Of a stretch of 64,000 nucleotides of DNA, positions 32,791 to 57,217 are shown in pieces; the first letter of the stretch is position 1; every line of letters begins with the position of its first letter. The stretch comes from Macrobrachium rosenbergii (lineage: Eukaryota; Arthropoda; Malacostraca; Decapoda; Palaemonidae). The stretch spans positions 72,557,271 to 72,621,270 of the forward strand of contig NC_089742.1 in assembly GCF_040412425.1 (NCBI RefSeq), read 5' to 3'. The translations under genes and the position numbers were made by a program. The notes under the pieces were generated by a model that was not told the DNA's origin, made no database searches, and saw only the letters and a program-made list of their open reading frames with translations.

Positions 32791-33539
32791 ATAAAATAAA
32801 AACCCATAATTAATGCATCTCCAAAATGAACAAGTAACAAACTATTTCCAAAGAAGAAAGTCAAATGCTGGACGACGATATACTGTACAGAAGACACGAG
32901 AATAAGAGAACATTGCTATTTGTGTGTGAAAACAAGGATATTATTAATCCAATAATTACCCTAGACAAAATTAATCCTGAACATGGACTTGAACGTGGAC
33001 TGTGATTTCAGGCAGATGCCCCATTACCTATCAGAGTCTATCCTAGCTCTCAGCCAAATCCACGCTAATCGTGACTTTGAAATCAATATGCGAAACCATA
33101 TAATTACTAACATGCATCTTTATGTCAGTTATCACGAAGATCTTACTCTTATTAAACCTAGTAAACAAAATTAAAAGAATTAAAATTTATCTTTTTTAAA
33201 TATTTCCCCTTCGCTAAATTCAGGTATTGTCTTTTTTTTAATGCAACTACCAGGTTAGTTGATGATGGACTGATGGTCATTCTTTAGCCGATCTGATCTG
33301 CAAGCTTGCAGCAGTCTACTACACGCTTTGGCTCTCCTCTCCTTTTACTGTACAGATGTGTAAATAAATTCATTTTTTAATTGCTCTGCTTTCACTTCTT
33401 CCCACTGCCTCAACTTTAAGATTTTTAAGGGAAAAAATAACACGGTTGCATTTGCTTTCGCAGCAAAAAAAATAGAAGAAAGAAAACGTACACTGTTGTT
33501 CTCATAAGCAAAGGTTTCGTTTGCGTTGTGCTTATGCCA
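32791..33539. other. No gene recognised
   Basis: AT-rich sequence with short frames only. The 63-residue frame at 32983-33174 has no recognisable similarity. Confidence 0.5.
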
Positions 33540-34170
33540 GAACCTATATATACGAGCCGCGTAATTTCCAGGCTTCTCATTGGATTATAAGAGGACGCCA
33601 TGTTTATTTACATTTAAGGCAAGGTGCACAGCGCTCCAAACGGCCTGGGGGCATAACTATTAGCTTAGGGCAAAGTCAGTATATACAGGCTCTGCTTAGA
33701 CAGCAGATTTAAGTTGATATACATATATTCGATGTTATGATGGGTTGAAAGGACAGACATGTACAGTATTACTTTGTTGTACTTTTGTGTGGAACAGACA
33801 ATATTTGAATGCATGACAGGGCCAGTCTGACAGCCTCACCATCAGTCATACTACATTTTCCTGGCCTAAGGGCGTTTGCAGCCAAAATATTGTTGCCCTT
33901 TCAACACAACCACTGCATTATTAATGAAAATATGCAAGTGCGTAATATCTTTGACATTTAAACAGCTATGTAGGAAGTTCATATGCCATCATGTTATAAC
34001 AATCAGCCTCCTCAGCTGACAGCTTACACCTGTCAAAATTGTCTACAGAAATGGGTCAAACCTTCAACCTTTACTTAAATGCAATTTATTTTATATCATT
34101 ACTTTCTGAGATAAATTCAACATTCTTGGCTTTTTAACTATTAAAAACTGCAATATTTCTTTAAAATCAT

Positions 34171-34179
<9 letters not shown>

Positions 34180-34250
<71 letters not shown>
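34180..34250. repeat. (AT)n microsatellite
   Basis: About 35 AT units. Confidence 0.95.
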
Positions 34251-34255
<5 letters not shown>

Positions 34256-34743
34256 AATGTAGAACATCGTACACTATTATTTACACCATATCCAACATCA
34301 ATATAATTGTGTATGATAGTTATTCTTTTGCCATTTTTTTACAATCACAATCATTTACAATTATATAGAAAATAATACAATAACTAGCCCAGTAGATATA
34401 AATATTTCAACAATAAAGCTCTACTCCAGGGTGGACGCACTATGGCATTATCTACTATAACACAGACACTGATGACATGTACATAATGTAATATGTAGGA
34501 CATACTAGGAATCGTATTAGATAGGCCTGTTGAAATATACACCTGAAGGCTACCTGGAGATTGTGAAGCAGAGTGGACAGATCTCAATCTATAGAGTATT
34601 GACGGGACCAATAAATTTATTATTTATGTATACACCCAATGTTGACTGAAATTATGATCATACATAAATAAACCCACGTAACAGTGGTAATTGAAAAAAA
34701 ATACATTATGGACAATATAAATAATCTCAAGTACATGAGCACA

Positions 34744-35046
34744 CTATAAATGCTGAAGTATCTTTGCTCTTCTGTTCTTTTTGTTACTTTGCGTAAGCAT
34801 TTTTCTGGTCTCGAATTTGAAATAGTAGTAGAGCCTGCAGCGAAGATAGAGCTGGATGATGGAATTCAGGAGACTTCCGTCTTGATGAGGTGGACAGAGC
34901 ACAACCTGTCTGGAAGGCACCTGCTTCTCAGCTTTGCCCAGCAGTTGGGACAGGATGTTGTTGCTGACGAGCAGACTGGGGATCCACTTTTCAAACACCT
35001 TGTCATTGTTACAATCATAGGCTGACCAATAAGCTGGCATTGTCAA
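34744..35046 (-). CDS. Possible THAP-like domain reading frame (weak)
   Basis: 100-residue frame. From the ATG near 35040 it begins MPAYWSAYDCNND, which resembles the THAP start MPxxCxAxxCxN, but the first zinc-binding Cys is Trp. It continues with FEKWIPSLLVS and later VVLCPPHQD, placed like the C...H pair that closes a THAP zinc finger. One ligand is missing, and no transposase or other domain follows. The frame starts just inside the inverted arm at 35080-35240. It may be a remnant of a THAP-bearing transposon or chance similarity. Confidence 0.3.
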   Translation of the reverse strand: MTMPAYWSAYDCNNDKVFEKWIPSLLVSNNILSQLLGKAEKQVPSRQVVLCPPHQDGSLLNSIIQLYLRCRLYYYFKFETRKMLTQSNKKNRRAKILQHL

Positions 35047-35240
35047 GGAAGTTGCACTAATTTGGGAAAATTAAGCTGTGTCAGAGCCTACCATCACCAA
35101 GAAAGTATTTATAAGTTTTGCCATCACCCACCAAACTGACAGTTGTGCCCCGAGGCCGTTTGGAACGCTGGGCACCTTGCCACAAATGTAAACAAACATA
35201 GCATCCTGGAACTGATGCAGCTTGTATATATTGGCTTTGC

Positions 35241-36373
35241 TTATGTGTTATAGGTAAATTGCTCCATAGCGATTAAAAATGCAACTGCATGGACACAGAC
35301 GCCTCTTTGATGTCACTAACCCAGAGTCTACGTCATTGTTGCTATATGTCGGTTTCGCTCATAGGAAAGCGGCTGGGGGAAAAAGTCAATGTTCAGTCAT
35401 GGAGATTGAAATATTAACTGAATTTGTGCGCCAACATAACCTGAATTTGCACTCCTACAAGGATGTAACAATGGTCAATAACACAAGGAAGAGCAATGCT
35501 GGTGATACTGGGGAGGGAGTATTTGGATGGTATCATTTATGTAGGCTTACCCACTATACACGTGATAAGAAAGTCGATATAATCAGGTCTAAATCTTAAA
35601 CGACCATAATATTGGTTCATCTGTACAACAAAGCACGTTTATTGTGCTTATTGTGTGTTTGTTGGAGATATTGGCTAATCTTAGATATTCTCATTTTATC
35701 CCGATCCACAAAGTAGCACTTTTTCAAACATGCAGGTACAAGAAACTAACCCAAAAAATTTCAGTAAATTGTTTTTTCTGGTTTGCTTACTAACCCAACC
35801 TGGACCTAATCAAATTTAACAAAGGCTTAATGTATTGTATGCCTGTCATTATCTCTAAGCTTACCCACAAGTGATAGTCGTCATTCTACTTAGCTAATAC
35901 GTAGATGTTACGTTTTTATGTTTTCAGAATTTTTTTAATAAATATGGTATTAGGCACAATACCGATCAGTATGCTAGCTTCATTTGATATATATAGGCCT
36001 ACTCTTCATATTCTGTTGCTATAAAAAGGAGTAGCAATACCATGAATACATGATGGGATACCACAGCCTAAATTATGTAGTCAAAACTAGTCTAGGCTAC
36101 ATAATATATATCGCTTTCATTAGAGCAGCCTGTATGACAGGCATACATACAATAGCAAATGATGTATCCGTATACGAAAAACAAATCCATTATTAATTAA
36201 AGCATTTTATTTTTTCAGCTACAAGGCCATTCCATACAAGTTCTAACTGCATACCAACAAAATTTTAATTTTAGCGTTCATCCCCGCTAGCTCCTACGAT
36301 GCATGTCATACCCCTCCATGTCCCGAATGGTAGCCTCACTCCACTTAACATCATACGCACACCCATTACACAC

Positions 36374-36375
<2 letters not shown>
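35241..36375. other. No gene recognised
   Basis: A 106-residue plus-strand frame (35279-35599) begins MQLHGHRRLFDVTNPE and contains EIEILTEFVRQHNLNLHSYK. It is not recognised and has no splice context that I can support. Confidence 0.4.
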
Positions 36376-36459
<84 letters not shown>

Positions 36460-36463
<4 letters not shown>

Positions 36464-36602
36464 AACCCATAAAACCCCAAAGGGTAAAAATTATAGCATT
36501 ATATTTCGAAGAAAACTGTCTTCTTGTCTGTTGAGGAAGACAGTTGTCTTCGAAATATAACGCAGTAATTTCTACCCTTTTGGTGTTTTTATGGGCTCCT
36601 TT
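36460..36602. mobile_element. 143-bp hairpin (MITE-like) element in (AT)n
   Basis: Arms of about 65 bp: AAGGAACCCATAAAACC on the left against GGTGTTTTTATGGGCTCCTT on the right, with TATTTCGAAGA and TCTTCGAAATA further in, around a short loop. It has AT repeat on the left and, after about 50 bp, on the right. Other plus- and minus-strand copies are not seen in the window. Confidence 0.75.
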
Positions 36603-36653
36603 TATTAGAGGGAATTCTGTTTTAACAGAAAATATTTTACAGTCATATATATC

Positions 36654-36685
<32 letters not shown>

Positions 36686-36700
36686 TATATATAATATACA

Positions 36701-36764
<64 letters not shown>

Positions 36765-36767
<3 letters not shown>

Positions 36768-37180
36768 AAAGACCACGTGTTTGACCTGCCAGGAGACCAA
36801 CAACCAAGATGATCCCTTCCGTGAGTCATCTGACGAGAAGAGCACACAGTCGAAGAAAACAACTTCTCCCATACGACTTTTATACGTATTTCTCTGTAAC
36901 CATTATTGTCACATTTCATTTATGATCACCACTATATGCATTGCTATGTAAGTGCTCCGATCATGTACTCGTAATGTTCAACTGAATCTTCTGTATCAAA
37001 TTGTATGCATGTTTCTGTCTGTGAACTAACACAGACGCCTAAACTTTGTTTCGATTTGTCAGAGAGTAGTAAGTACGTTGCGGCTCTTATCAGCCGATAA
37101 CCTCTTTGAAGATTCTGTACATCTGGCAGGAATAAACTGAACAACAACCAGCCGGCATGTCAGTCAGTACCTTCCTTACA
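36765..37180 (+). repeat. 5' LTR
   Basis: Begins TGTAAAGACCACGTG and ends CTTCCTTACA. It contains ATATGCATTGCTATGTAAG, GAGAGTAGTAAGTACGTTG and GGAATAAACTGAACAAC (AATAAA-type signal). Confidence 0.85.
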
Positions 37181-37194
37181 TTGGTGACCCCTGA

Positions 37195-37461
37195 GTGAGT
37201 AAGAGGCCGATGAGAGATGTCCGACCCACGGAGATGACCCACCCCTCCAACGAAGCCCTTGCCGCCTCCTCCACACACCTACCGCTGTTTATGTGCCGCA
37301 ACCCAGAGGCATGGTTCTCCAGGGCAGAACGACCTTCCCGGATGCCGTCCTCGAGTTCCTGCTGGACAGCGTCCTCGAGCGGGCTACCGAAGGATCAGCC
37401 AACATCATCCTTCAGCCTGCTGCACGACCCAGCCTTGACGTTGTCAGCAAGGCGATTTTAA
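37195..37461 (+). pseudogene. LTR-element gag remnant
   Basis: After the PBS, a frame with THLPLFMCRNPEAWFSRAER (residues about 27-46) matches the LPxFxxxxPxxWFxxxE start of Mag-type gag. A frame change follows (AVLEFLLDSVLERATEGSAN in the next frame), then direct transition to the purine tract. The rest of gag and all of pol are missing. Confidence 0.7.
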
Positions 37462-37500
37462 GCTGTTGGGCATTTCTTGGCCGGTTGGGGGGGGAGTACT

Positions 37501-37923
37501 TTTAAAAACCACGTGTGCCCGCCAGGAGACCAACAACCAAGATGAACTTTCCCTTCCATGAGTCATCTGACAAGAAGAGCACACGGTCGAAGAAACACAA
37601 CTTCTCCCATACGACTTTCATACATATTTCTCTGTAACCATTATTGTCACATTTCATTTATGATCACCACTATATGCATTGCTATATAAGCGCTTCGATC
37701 ATGTACTCGTAATGTTCAACTGAATCTTCTGTATCAAATTGTATGCATGTTTCTGTCTGTGAACTAACACAGACGCCTAAACTTAATCCCTGTTTCGATT
37801 TGTCAGAGAGTAGTAAGTACGTTGCGGCTCTCACCAGCCGATAACCTCTGTGAAGATTCTGTACATCAGGCAGTAATAAACTAAACAACAACCAGCAGCA
37901 TGTCAGTCATTACCTTCCTTACA
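37501..37923 (+). repeat. 3' LTR
   Basis: Copy of 36765-37180 with many substitutions and small indels. It begins TTTAAAAACC (TG lost) and ends CTTCCTTACA. Confidence 0.85.
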
Positions 37924-37924
37924 A

Positions 37925-38018
<94 letters not shown>

Positions 38019-38020
<2 letters not shown>

Positions 38021-40129
38021 TGTGTGTGCGTGTGTATGTTTGTTATTTTGCATCTTAAATTGTGTAGTTCCTGTTTGGGTTCTTATTGCAGGTGTCGAGT
38101 ATAAAAAAGAAGTTGCGCACCCTTAGAAACACTATGAAAAAACGAAAGCAGCCTCTTACAAAATAGCAAGATTATTAATGATAATTCATCCTTCATTAAA
38201 GACAGCGTCGTAATGCAGTGTTGAGAGCCACCAAATTGATGCTGAGAATGCACGCAATTGTACGATGTAAAACAGTTGTCAGTTTTTAGCCTATCGAACT
38301 CATTCCACGAACGCGTTAATGGAATCCTATAGCCTAGCAAAATCTAAGTAATCTTGAGTAAACTATTGAAGATAACAGGAGGAAAACTATTGAGGCTTAA
38401 AATTAAATGAAAGCAGAGATTCTAAAAAGAAAACATAATCTAGCACCATCAAGGCAGGGGTAGGATAGTTGGATTGTCAAAGTTCCTACGAATCATAGCC
38501 GGCCCGAAGTTTAAGGGACTTAAGATTTAAAGTTTCCAAAGAGCAAACACTTTTATCTCTTAATATGAACGTTCCTCGTTTATCATACAGGGGTGCCAAC
38601 CCTCGTGGGCTACAGTTTTCTAAAGGCAGTGTATCACTCATAAATGATAGCCACAGAAAATAACACACCCATAATTAAGATACTTTATATATGTGGCATT
38701 GGCACTATTGACTTTTTATCGCATTCTAGCATTTCCGCCAAGCAGAACAGTGATAGCATGTGAAAGTGAGAGAATATACAGTAAATACAGCTCCCAATCA
38801 AATGCTGCATTGATTGCCAAATACCCCTGAGAAACAATTACTGTGATGTTTTCATCTACCCATGACTTTTCCTAGAAAATCCTCTCATTTGCCAAATGGA
38901 ATGAACAGGGTGAATCAAAGACTACATCATGGACGCCAAATCTTTATCACTTGTTTACTATCCATATATATGTAGATACTCGGATAAGGGTGAGTCATGT
39001 ATAACTACCAGAGATTTAGGAATGGTGGACTTTTGTGGGTAGAAACAGAAACTTCAGTTTAATGAAGCTTTTCATCTCAATTTTGGAGGAAGCCCTACAG
39101 GAGAGAGATCTGTTAATGATTGTTGATGAAACTGCAATATTTATCATGTAATGAATATCATACTTTCAATAAAAAAATATATTTCCTCTTGTAACAACTT
39201 ATGAATCTCCAGTGCTAGTATTTGAACTGTTGAGTGCCAAGTCTTTTAGTAACATGTCAGAGGCCCTAAAATTTCATTTATTGATAATTCCTTTTTTTTT
39301 ATTATTATTATCACTTGTTCCATTTCGGGTTAATAAAGTCGAAATTCTGTAAAATCTCAACACCTCTTGCATCTATCCTTCATGAGACTTGGTTTGTCCT
39401 TCACTTCGCATAGTAATATATGTAATTTTAAGAATATATAATTTAGTTTTCTAAGATACATAATTCATTTAGAAGTCCACTTGGGTTTTTCTAAGATACA
39501 TATTTCATTTAGAACTCCACTTGGGTGAGTGTAGTTATTTCTTCTGGATGGGTTAACTGGTCGGCTTTTCGGGGAGATCACCATTCGATGAAGGTCATGG
39601 TGGTTCTTCGATACGACAAAGATATCCCCACATTGTCAGTAAGATGTTATGAAGGCACTCTGGAGGTTGTAATATGACCATTGTTGAGTCGTATTGGCTA
39701 TATTATTACAACCATTATGTTAAAGAATTGATAACATTTCGTGGATTTAGTCTCTGTTGGCAGATAATATTCTTTTTCTTCTCATTGTAATCCATTCTTT
39801 ATGATCTACAAGATTTCCTGTAACTCATCAAATGTCTTCCTTGACTGCTGTTATTGGTGGCAACGGGCATGTCTACCTGTAATAGCAAAACCTAGCACGA
39901 AAACTAGCTGCCATAGATGATTAAGAGCAATCACTTCTCCATATGAGACAGTCAGACACAAAAGCAAAGCTTTATCCAAGTGGGCAACAGCATTAATATA
40001 GGCGAGCGTCAGGGAGAGCAGCAATGCCAGTGCTCTTGCATAGAGCAAACCAATCTAAAAGCTTACCTGTGGAATTAGTTTGCATTGTAAAAATGCCTCA
40101 AGTAGAAAATGTGAGCGCCAACGTTATGG
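38019..40129. other. No gene recognised
   Basis: Contains a (GT)-rich run after the AT tract (38020-38040) and a 40-bp direct duplication at 39447-39526. The frames present are short and unrecognised. Confidence 0.45.
39447..39526. repeat. 40-bp tandem duplication
   Basis: TTTTCTAAGATACATA-ATTCATTTAGA and CTCCACTTGGG occur twice head to tail with three differences. Confidence 0.9.
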
Positions 40130-41030
40130 TGAGCAAAAGGGAGTTTTGATGAGTCCACCAGTAAAACATAAAGGAAGGGATAGAGACTGGATTAGGTGGG
40201 ACTGTAATGTTTGTTATCATAAGAAATGGGTGTTGATAATTAGCATCTAAAAATATAAGGTGTTTCTGCCCGCATCATTTTAATAGTGTATTTGCCCTGG
40301 GGCGGAATGTACTAAAAAGCGTGATGCTGTAAAAAGAAAACTGTGATGTGAAAGGCTAAGATTGCTCAGCTTGAAAATGTGCAGGCTGGGGCAGCTAGGA
40401 ACTCAGTTAATGTATCTCTGCATATTGAAGTGAAAATGGATAACCTCACGCGGAAAATGCAGTCACCGGAAGTGGCTACAAGCAAGATGATTGTTCCTAA
40501 TGTAGAGATGGTAACTTATGCCGACAAGGTTTAGGAAAGAATCTATTGGTAAAAAATCCTTACAGGCTTCAAGTAAAATCGTTGAGAGGAAAATTGACGT
40601 TTTCAGCTAAATGGAGAATGTTCCAAATGATATCAGGCCTTTCGAATGCTCTGAAGAGTGTTCCCATTGTCTGCCTAATATGGCAATGTTGTTCATTTTG
40701 CAGATGGATGTGATAGAGGTGGTGCCGTTACCAGGATACAGCTTGCAGCATGTAGGTGATGTGGTTGATGTATTACTTAACGCAAATTTTCCTCGGTGTC
40801 AATAAGGTTGTTATTCAAGAAACCTACTGCAGGTGGGATAGTCCATATTCTAAAATGTGATCCTAAAATTCAGTACATGTGTAATATAATTATGATGGGG
40901 GTATGTTTAACACGTGCAACAATTACCACGTGTAGACCTGCTTTTTTTGCTAGTGATATGGAGCTCTTAAGAAGGAATGTAAACAAAAAAGATGATGATT
41001 GTCTGCGGTGACTGTGATGATAATTATGAA
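40130..41030 (+). pseudogene. Possible LINE ORF1 remnant
   Basis: In one frame near 40345-40530 a likely coiled segment (AKIAQLENVQAGAARNSVNV) is followed by MVTYADKV, similar to the YADKV segment that follows the coiled coil in many LINE ORF1 proteins. WDCNVCYHKKW near 40195 could be the end of a PHD-type finger. Further right, frames at 40611-40805 and 40796-41011 (ending near GRP-like and Cys-bearing sequence) are interrupted by stops. No clade could be assigned. Confidence 0.35.
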
Positions 41031-42501
<1,471 letters not shown>

Positions 42502-43768
42502 TGTAACACCAACTGAAGCAATTACTGTATATCTTGAATGGTTTAAAAGTTATAATGTATGTTTTCTGTTTATTTCCACGTGGATTCTTAGAGCCAGCTT
42601 CTTAGCGACAATGTAGAAAAGCCAACATGTTGGCAGGACTCACGCGGTGCGCTGTAAGCATTACTTGAGGTTCTTTGCAACGTCTCCTCATCCCTTAGAT
42701 TTTACTTTACCTCCGTTCATATTCTCTTTCTTCCATCTTACTTTCCACCCTGTCCTAACAATTGTCTTTTAGTGTAACTGCAGGGTTTTCCTCCTGTTAC
42801 ACCTTTAAAACCTTTTTATTCTCAATTCCCCTTTCCGGGCTGAATGACCTCATAGGTCCCAGTGTTTGGCCTTCGGCTTAAATTTTATATTCCATTCTGT
42901 TCCATGCTGACAGGAGAAGCTGCGTGGCTCAGTTCGTTATCAATATCGATGACAGATTGGTTATATACCCTCTTGCAGTTGATGCTTTGAAATCACATTC
43001 AGGGCAAGGGACACGAAAGATGACCATAACACTCAGGTAAAAGGACAGGGAGGAACAAATGTGGCTCGAAGACCTTTCATTGAAGATGTAAGTCGTTTTC
43101 GTCGTGGGAGCAAGAGTACACCACTCCTAGGAAAATCTGTACGATTTTACTTAAGCTTCAGACAGTGAGTACGTTACCTTTATCCTGAGGAGCCCAAGAT
43201 TTCCTGCCACAGTTCTGGCAGGTGAACTCCCGCTGTAAGATAAGTCCTTTTATGGGAAAAAGAACACGCAGCGCATGCGTTAAAGTTTATTATCGAAGAA
43301 AAGCGCCGAGTTTGCCGTCCAAGTGCGTTCGTCTAATGGCAAAGTAGATACAGTGGTTGAATGAAGATCCAGAAGACATGTTTTGTTGTGACCAATGTTT
43401 TTTCTTCAGAAAAGGAGGATGTACCGAGTTTGTTATCCCATCATCTTGGTGTCCAAAGGAAAGTATCTGAGCAGCTCAAAGGAAGAGAAAAGTCATAAAG
43501 AAAGAGGTCACACTAAGGCACCGGAGCTCCTCTGTTCGAGGTATTGCTAGTCCAAATATGTGAAGCCTCCCTCCTTCCTCTCCCTAATCATCAGGATTGC
43601 TCGGGACCCTTCCACAATTTCTCTTTTGCATTTCTCCTTTGCAATTAAGGTTGTGAAACTTAAACATGTGTAACTTCTATTTAGAGAGACGGTATTATTG
43701 TATTATTGCTCACCACTTTTGTGTTTAGTGTTCTGTGAAATGAGCAGTGAGCCTTATAAATGTATCTG

Positions 43769-43772
<4 letters not shown>
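42502..43772. other. No gene recognised
   Basis: Mixed-composition sequence. TTCCCCTTTCCGGGCTGAAT and TGACCTCATAGGTCCCAGTG near 42830 have the look of a dispersed repeat tail, but no second copy is in the window. Confidence 0.4.
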
Positions 43773-45356
<1,584 letters not shown>

Positions 45357-45950
45357 CAGTGGTGTAGCTACTCTGGAGCGTGGGACAGCAAGGACAGTTT
45401 ACGCCCTGAAAATTCTCGGGGGAAATTTGAGAAAATCGGGAAAATTGAAAGTCTGGGGAATCATCGCACTGAATGTACACAGGCACTCTGTTTTTTATCT
45501 ATGTTAATTTTGGCAAAACTTCCAAAATAGTAACATAAGTACGTGTCATTTTTTTCCAGACAATTTAGGCTCTATGTTTCGCAGGTCATTTCAGTGCGTG
45601 TTTTTTCTGATTGAAAATGGTAATTGAAAAGATGTCTGTGCTCGCATTTGCACTTATTTACAAAGAATGTGATATGGACGTCTTCGTCGCTTTGATCGCT
45701 TATGTTAGTAGGGTAGGGTTTCGGTTAATTGCTTTCCAGTAACTATATAAGATGTTTTTATAATTCATCAAGAGTAATTCTGACAATGCCTCTCGCTTCC
45801 ATGCACCTTTTTTGCTTATTAAAGATGTCAGATTGCTTTAAGATTTTCGTGAAAACTATTCAGAAAAGTGTAGTAATCATATGATAAAAGCTGCTTTGCG
45901 GAGATCCCATGCCACTTCCCCATTATGAGGAAAGCCTAGCTACGCCACTC
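45357..45950. mobile_element. Likely non-autonomous hAT element
   Basis: Ends CAGTGGTGTAGCTA (45357) and TAGCTACGCCACTC (to 45950) are inverted and match the CAGTGGCGTAGCTA-type terminus widely seen in animal hAT elements. Flanks TATAGAAG and TTTAGAGG agree at six of eight positions, compatible with an aged 8-bp duplication. It has no transposase. Confidence 0.6.
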
Positions 45951-46742
45951 TTTAGAGGGCACGGTGCCCACAACGGTGTTTTTGGAGTGGGTTTCAAGAA
46001 GCCAGGACCAGAAGCTGCAGTGTCATACACAGTATGATGGAAATGCAAAGAGGTCTATCTGCCTAGAATATGTTCAATTCGGGTAAAGAATCAAATTAAT
46101 ATCTCATATACATTTATAGAATTGCAGTGTGCTTGTGGGAGGCTTGAGTGCTATTATGTTATCAGGAAGATGAAAGTTGCAGTGTCCGAATTATGTGAAA
46201 TTATGCCATTTTTTAGTAAAAAAAATAAAAGGGGGAGGGGGGAGTGTTAGACAAACACCTTACACGTGGAACATGTTATCCATAAAATTTGTCGATCCAT
46301 CTGCCAAAGCATCAGAACGTAAGATTACCATATAATTAATGGTGCAAGACATTGCAAGAGAGTACACAAACCAGACAAAAGATGGTTGGATATTGATGAT
46401 AAAATAAGCAGTAAACTCACCGAGTGAAAGATGAAGTTTTTTGCATCTGTTCCATAGCAAATGCCATAATCTTTGTGAGAAAAACACAAATGTTACAAGA
46501 ATAATGGAATTTGACGAGGTTGAAAATTGTTTCTTGAATAATGGTTGAAATCTTTACTATGAAAAATAAAATCTGTGAGTACAGGATGATGAAATAAATA
46601 ATATGAACCAATAGAATGTACTGAGATAATGTCTTCAAATTCAGAGGAAGTATAGTAATCGATGAAAAAGAATAACTCGCACGTAAAGAATATTTGAATC
46701 ATCGATTCTTCTGACAGCACAACTACTGAAAAGACGGAAACA
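45951..46742. other. No gene recognised
   Basis: AT-rich. May include the 3' untranslated part of the LINE fragment to its right, which reads on the minus strand. Confidence 0.4.
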
Positions 46743-47320
46743 TTATCTCCTGAGAATTTTTTTTATTACGGCGTGCTTTTTTTCCTTCTTGTCTCCGGTC
46801 CCACTCCTCCCAAGGTGTTCTGTAGGACTTGCAAATTCACTTTTAAATTTTGTCTTGAAAGATTTTATATTTTGAGTCCTCCTGATTTCAAGTGGGAGCT
46901 GCAAATTTAAAGGCCCTGAAACCTGCATTCGAAGTGTATCTTGGCTTAATATAACTGAATCCATCCGTAACAAATCTTGTGTTGACTCCATCTGTTGACT
47001 GTATAACACACAGCAAGTCTTTCAGATGTTTTTGGGCACCCAATCTCGACAGCTTCATGAATTATTACATATATTATTTTAAATATTATTCTAGCTTTGG
47101 AAGGGTGCCAGTGCAACTCAAACAATACAAGGGCAATTCTGTGAAGAGGTACAACACCCTTTATTAATCATCCCTTTCTATTTGCTGTATTTTGCAGCTC
47201 TTTAGGTTGTATCTTAAGTAGATTACGATAGACAGCTTTGCAATAGTCCGCTCTGTTTATGATACAACGAAGAAAAAAATTTTTACAGATACTCATTAAG
47301 ATGTTTATTAACAAAAGAAA
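46743..47320 (-). pseudogene. LINE reverse transcriptase C-terminal fragment
   Basis: Minus-strand frames give, in order: NRADYCKAVYRNLLKIQPKE near 47240, HRIALVLFELHWHPSKARII near 47110, then KTSERLAVC near 47010. After a frameshift comes LPLEIRRTQNIKSFKTKFKS near 46860. This is the conserved end of RT ORF2 in CR1/L2-like LINEs (YCN...L, L..LHWLP...RI.FK, LP..IR...S...FK..LK). The fragment is 5'-truncated, as is usual for LINE insertions, and has stops. Confidence 0.8.
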
Positions 47321-47910
47321 TATTTCTAAAATGATGGCCTATACAGAGAGGAGCAAGAGAGAAATGCTATAAGCTGTTAAAGAACAATTTTAATGAAAAA
47401 TTATAAAATCAAAATTGTTGTTAATAAAAAACTTAAAAAGTCCCCATGGTAAAGTAAATAGTTAAAACATGGTATTTATAAAAGGCAAGAGTCTGTTACT
47501 AAAATAGTCGATTAAAGGTGAAACTGGCACTGAATAAACCGTTTCGTTTGGTAGATCCTCGTCCAAATGCAAAAACAAGGCTTATTAGTACACTTAATGC
47601 CTTTACAAAACTTATAGGCTTCCAGTTGGGTGAAGGTCCGTACTTATTTTAAACCAATGAACGAACACTACATACTGTTTAGTGACGTCATAGAAACGCC
47701 TCTCCTTCCGGTAATCCCGGTAAATTTCTTAATAGTTTCTCTTTTTAAAAACAATTTTAAGTGTTCTTAAATAAATATAAATTTTGAATTTTTGTTAATA
47801 TATTTACGAAAAATTAAATTTTTATAATCTATAGATAAGTTTAAAAAGTGAAAAATTTTCCAGTTCTCATGTGTTGTTCTCTTTCGTTCAGTAACTCTCT
47901 TTACGCCAAG
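47321..47910 (+). promoter_or_regulatory. RpS3 upstream region and 5' UTR
   Basis: AT-rich sequence without clear TATA box. Pyrimidine-rich TTCTCTTTCGTTC at about 47876 and CTCTCTTTACG just before the ATG would fit a 5' TOP-type leader, as ribosomal protein mRNAs usually have. The start site is inferred only. Confidence 0.4.
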
Positions 47911-57189
<9,279 letters not shown>

Positions 57190-57211
57190 TTGTACTAAAA
57201 TCTTAGGGGAA

Positions 57212-57217
57212 AATAAA
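57212..57217 (+). promoter_or_regulatory. RpS3: RpS3 polyadenylation signal
   Basis: AATAAA 22 bases after the stop codon, followed by an A-rich then T-rich run. A very short 3' UTR is typical of ribosomal protein genes. Confidence 0.7.

Larger units (their letters stand above)
33540..35240. repeat. Inverted duplication of about 150-170 bp, arms 1.4 kb apart
   Basis: 33540-33700 and 35080-35240 are inverted copies: the left has GGCAAGGTGCACAGCGC and CCAAACGGCCTGGGGGCAT, the right (reverse strand) GGCAAGGTGCCCAGCG and CCAAACGGCCTCGGGGCA. Both contain CATGTTTATTTACATTT-like sequence. The arms are diverged with small indels. An (AT)n tract lies between them at 34180-34250. It may be a decayed transposon or an inverted duplicate of one promoter region. 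Confidence 0.75.
36765..37923 (+). mobile_element. Internally deleted Ty3/gypsy LTR retrotransposon (Mag-like)
   Basis: Two direct LTRs (36765-37180 and 37501-37923) flank only 320 bp. After the first LTR TTGGTGACCCCTGAGTG looks like a primer-binding site. Before the second is a purine tract (GGTTGGGGGGGGAGTA). The internal part holds a gag start only; pol is absent. Both flanks are (AT)n, so a target duplication cannot be recognised. Sense is set by PBS and purine tract. Confidence 0.85.
36376..38018. repeat. (AT)n microsatellite split by two insertions
   Basis: (AT)n tracts at about 36376-36459, 36650-36764 and 37924-38018 are separated by a small hairpin element (36460-36602) and an LTR element (36765-37923). 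The simplest reading is one long AT tract that received both insertions. Confidence 0.8.

Noticed and set aside
36366..36951. Long Tyr/Ile-rich frames on both strands
   Set aside because: They are translations of (AT)n repeats, with no other coding support. The same holds for 43747-44124.
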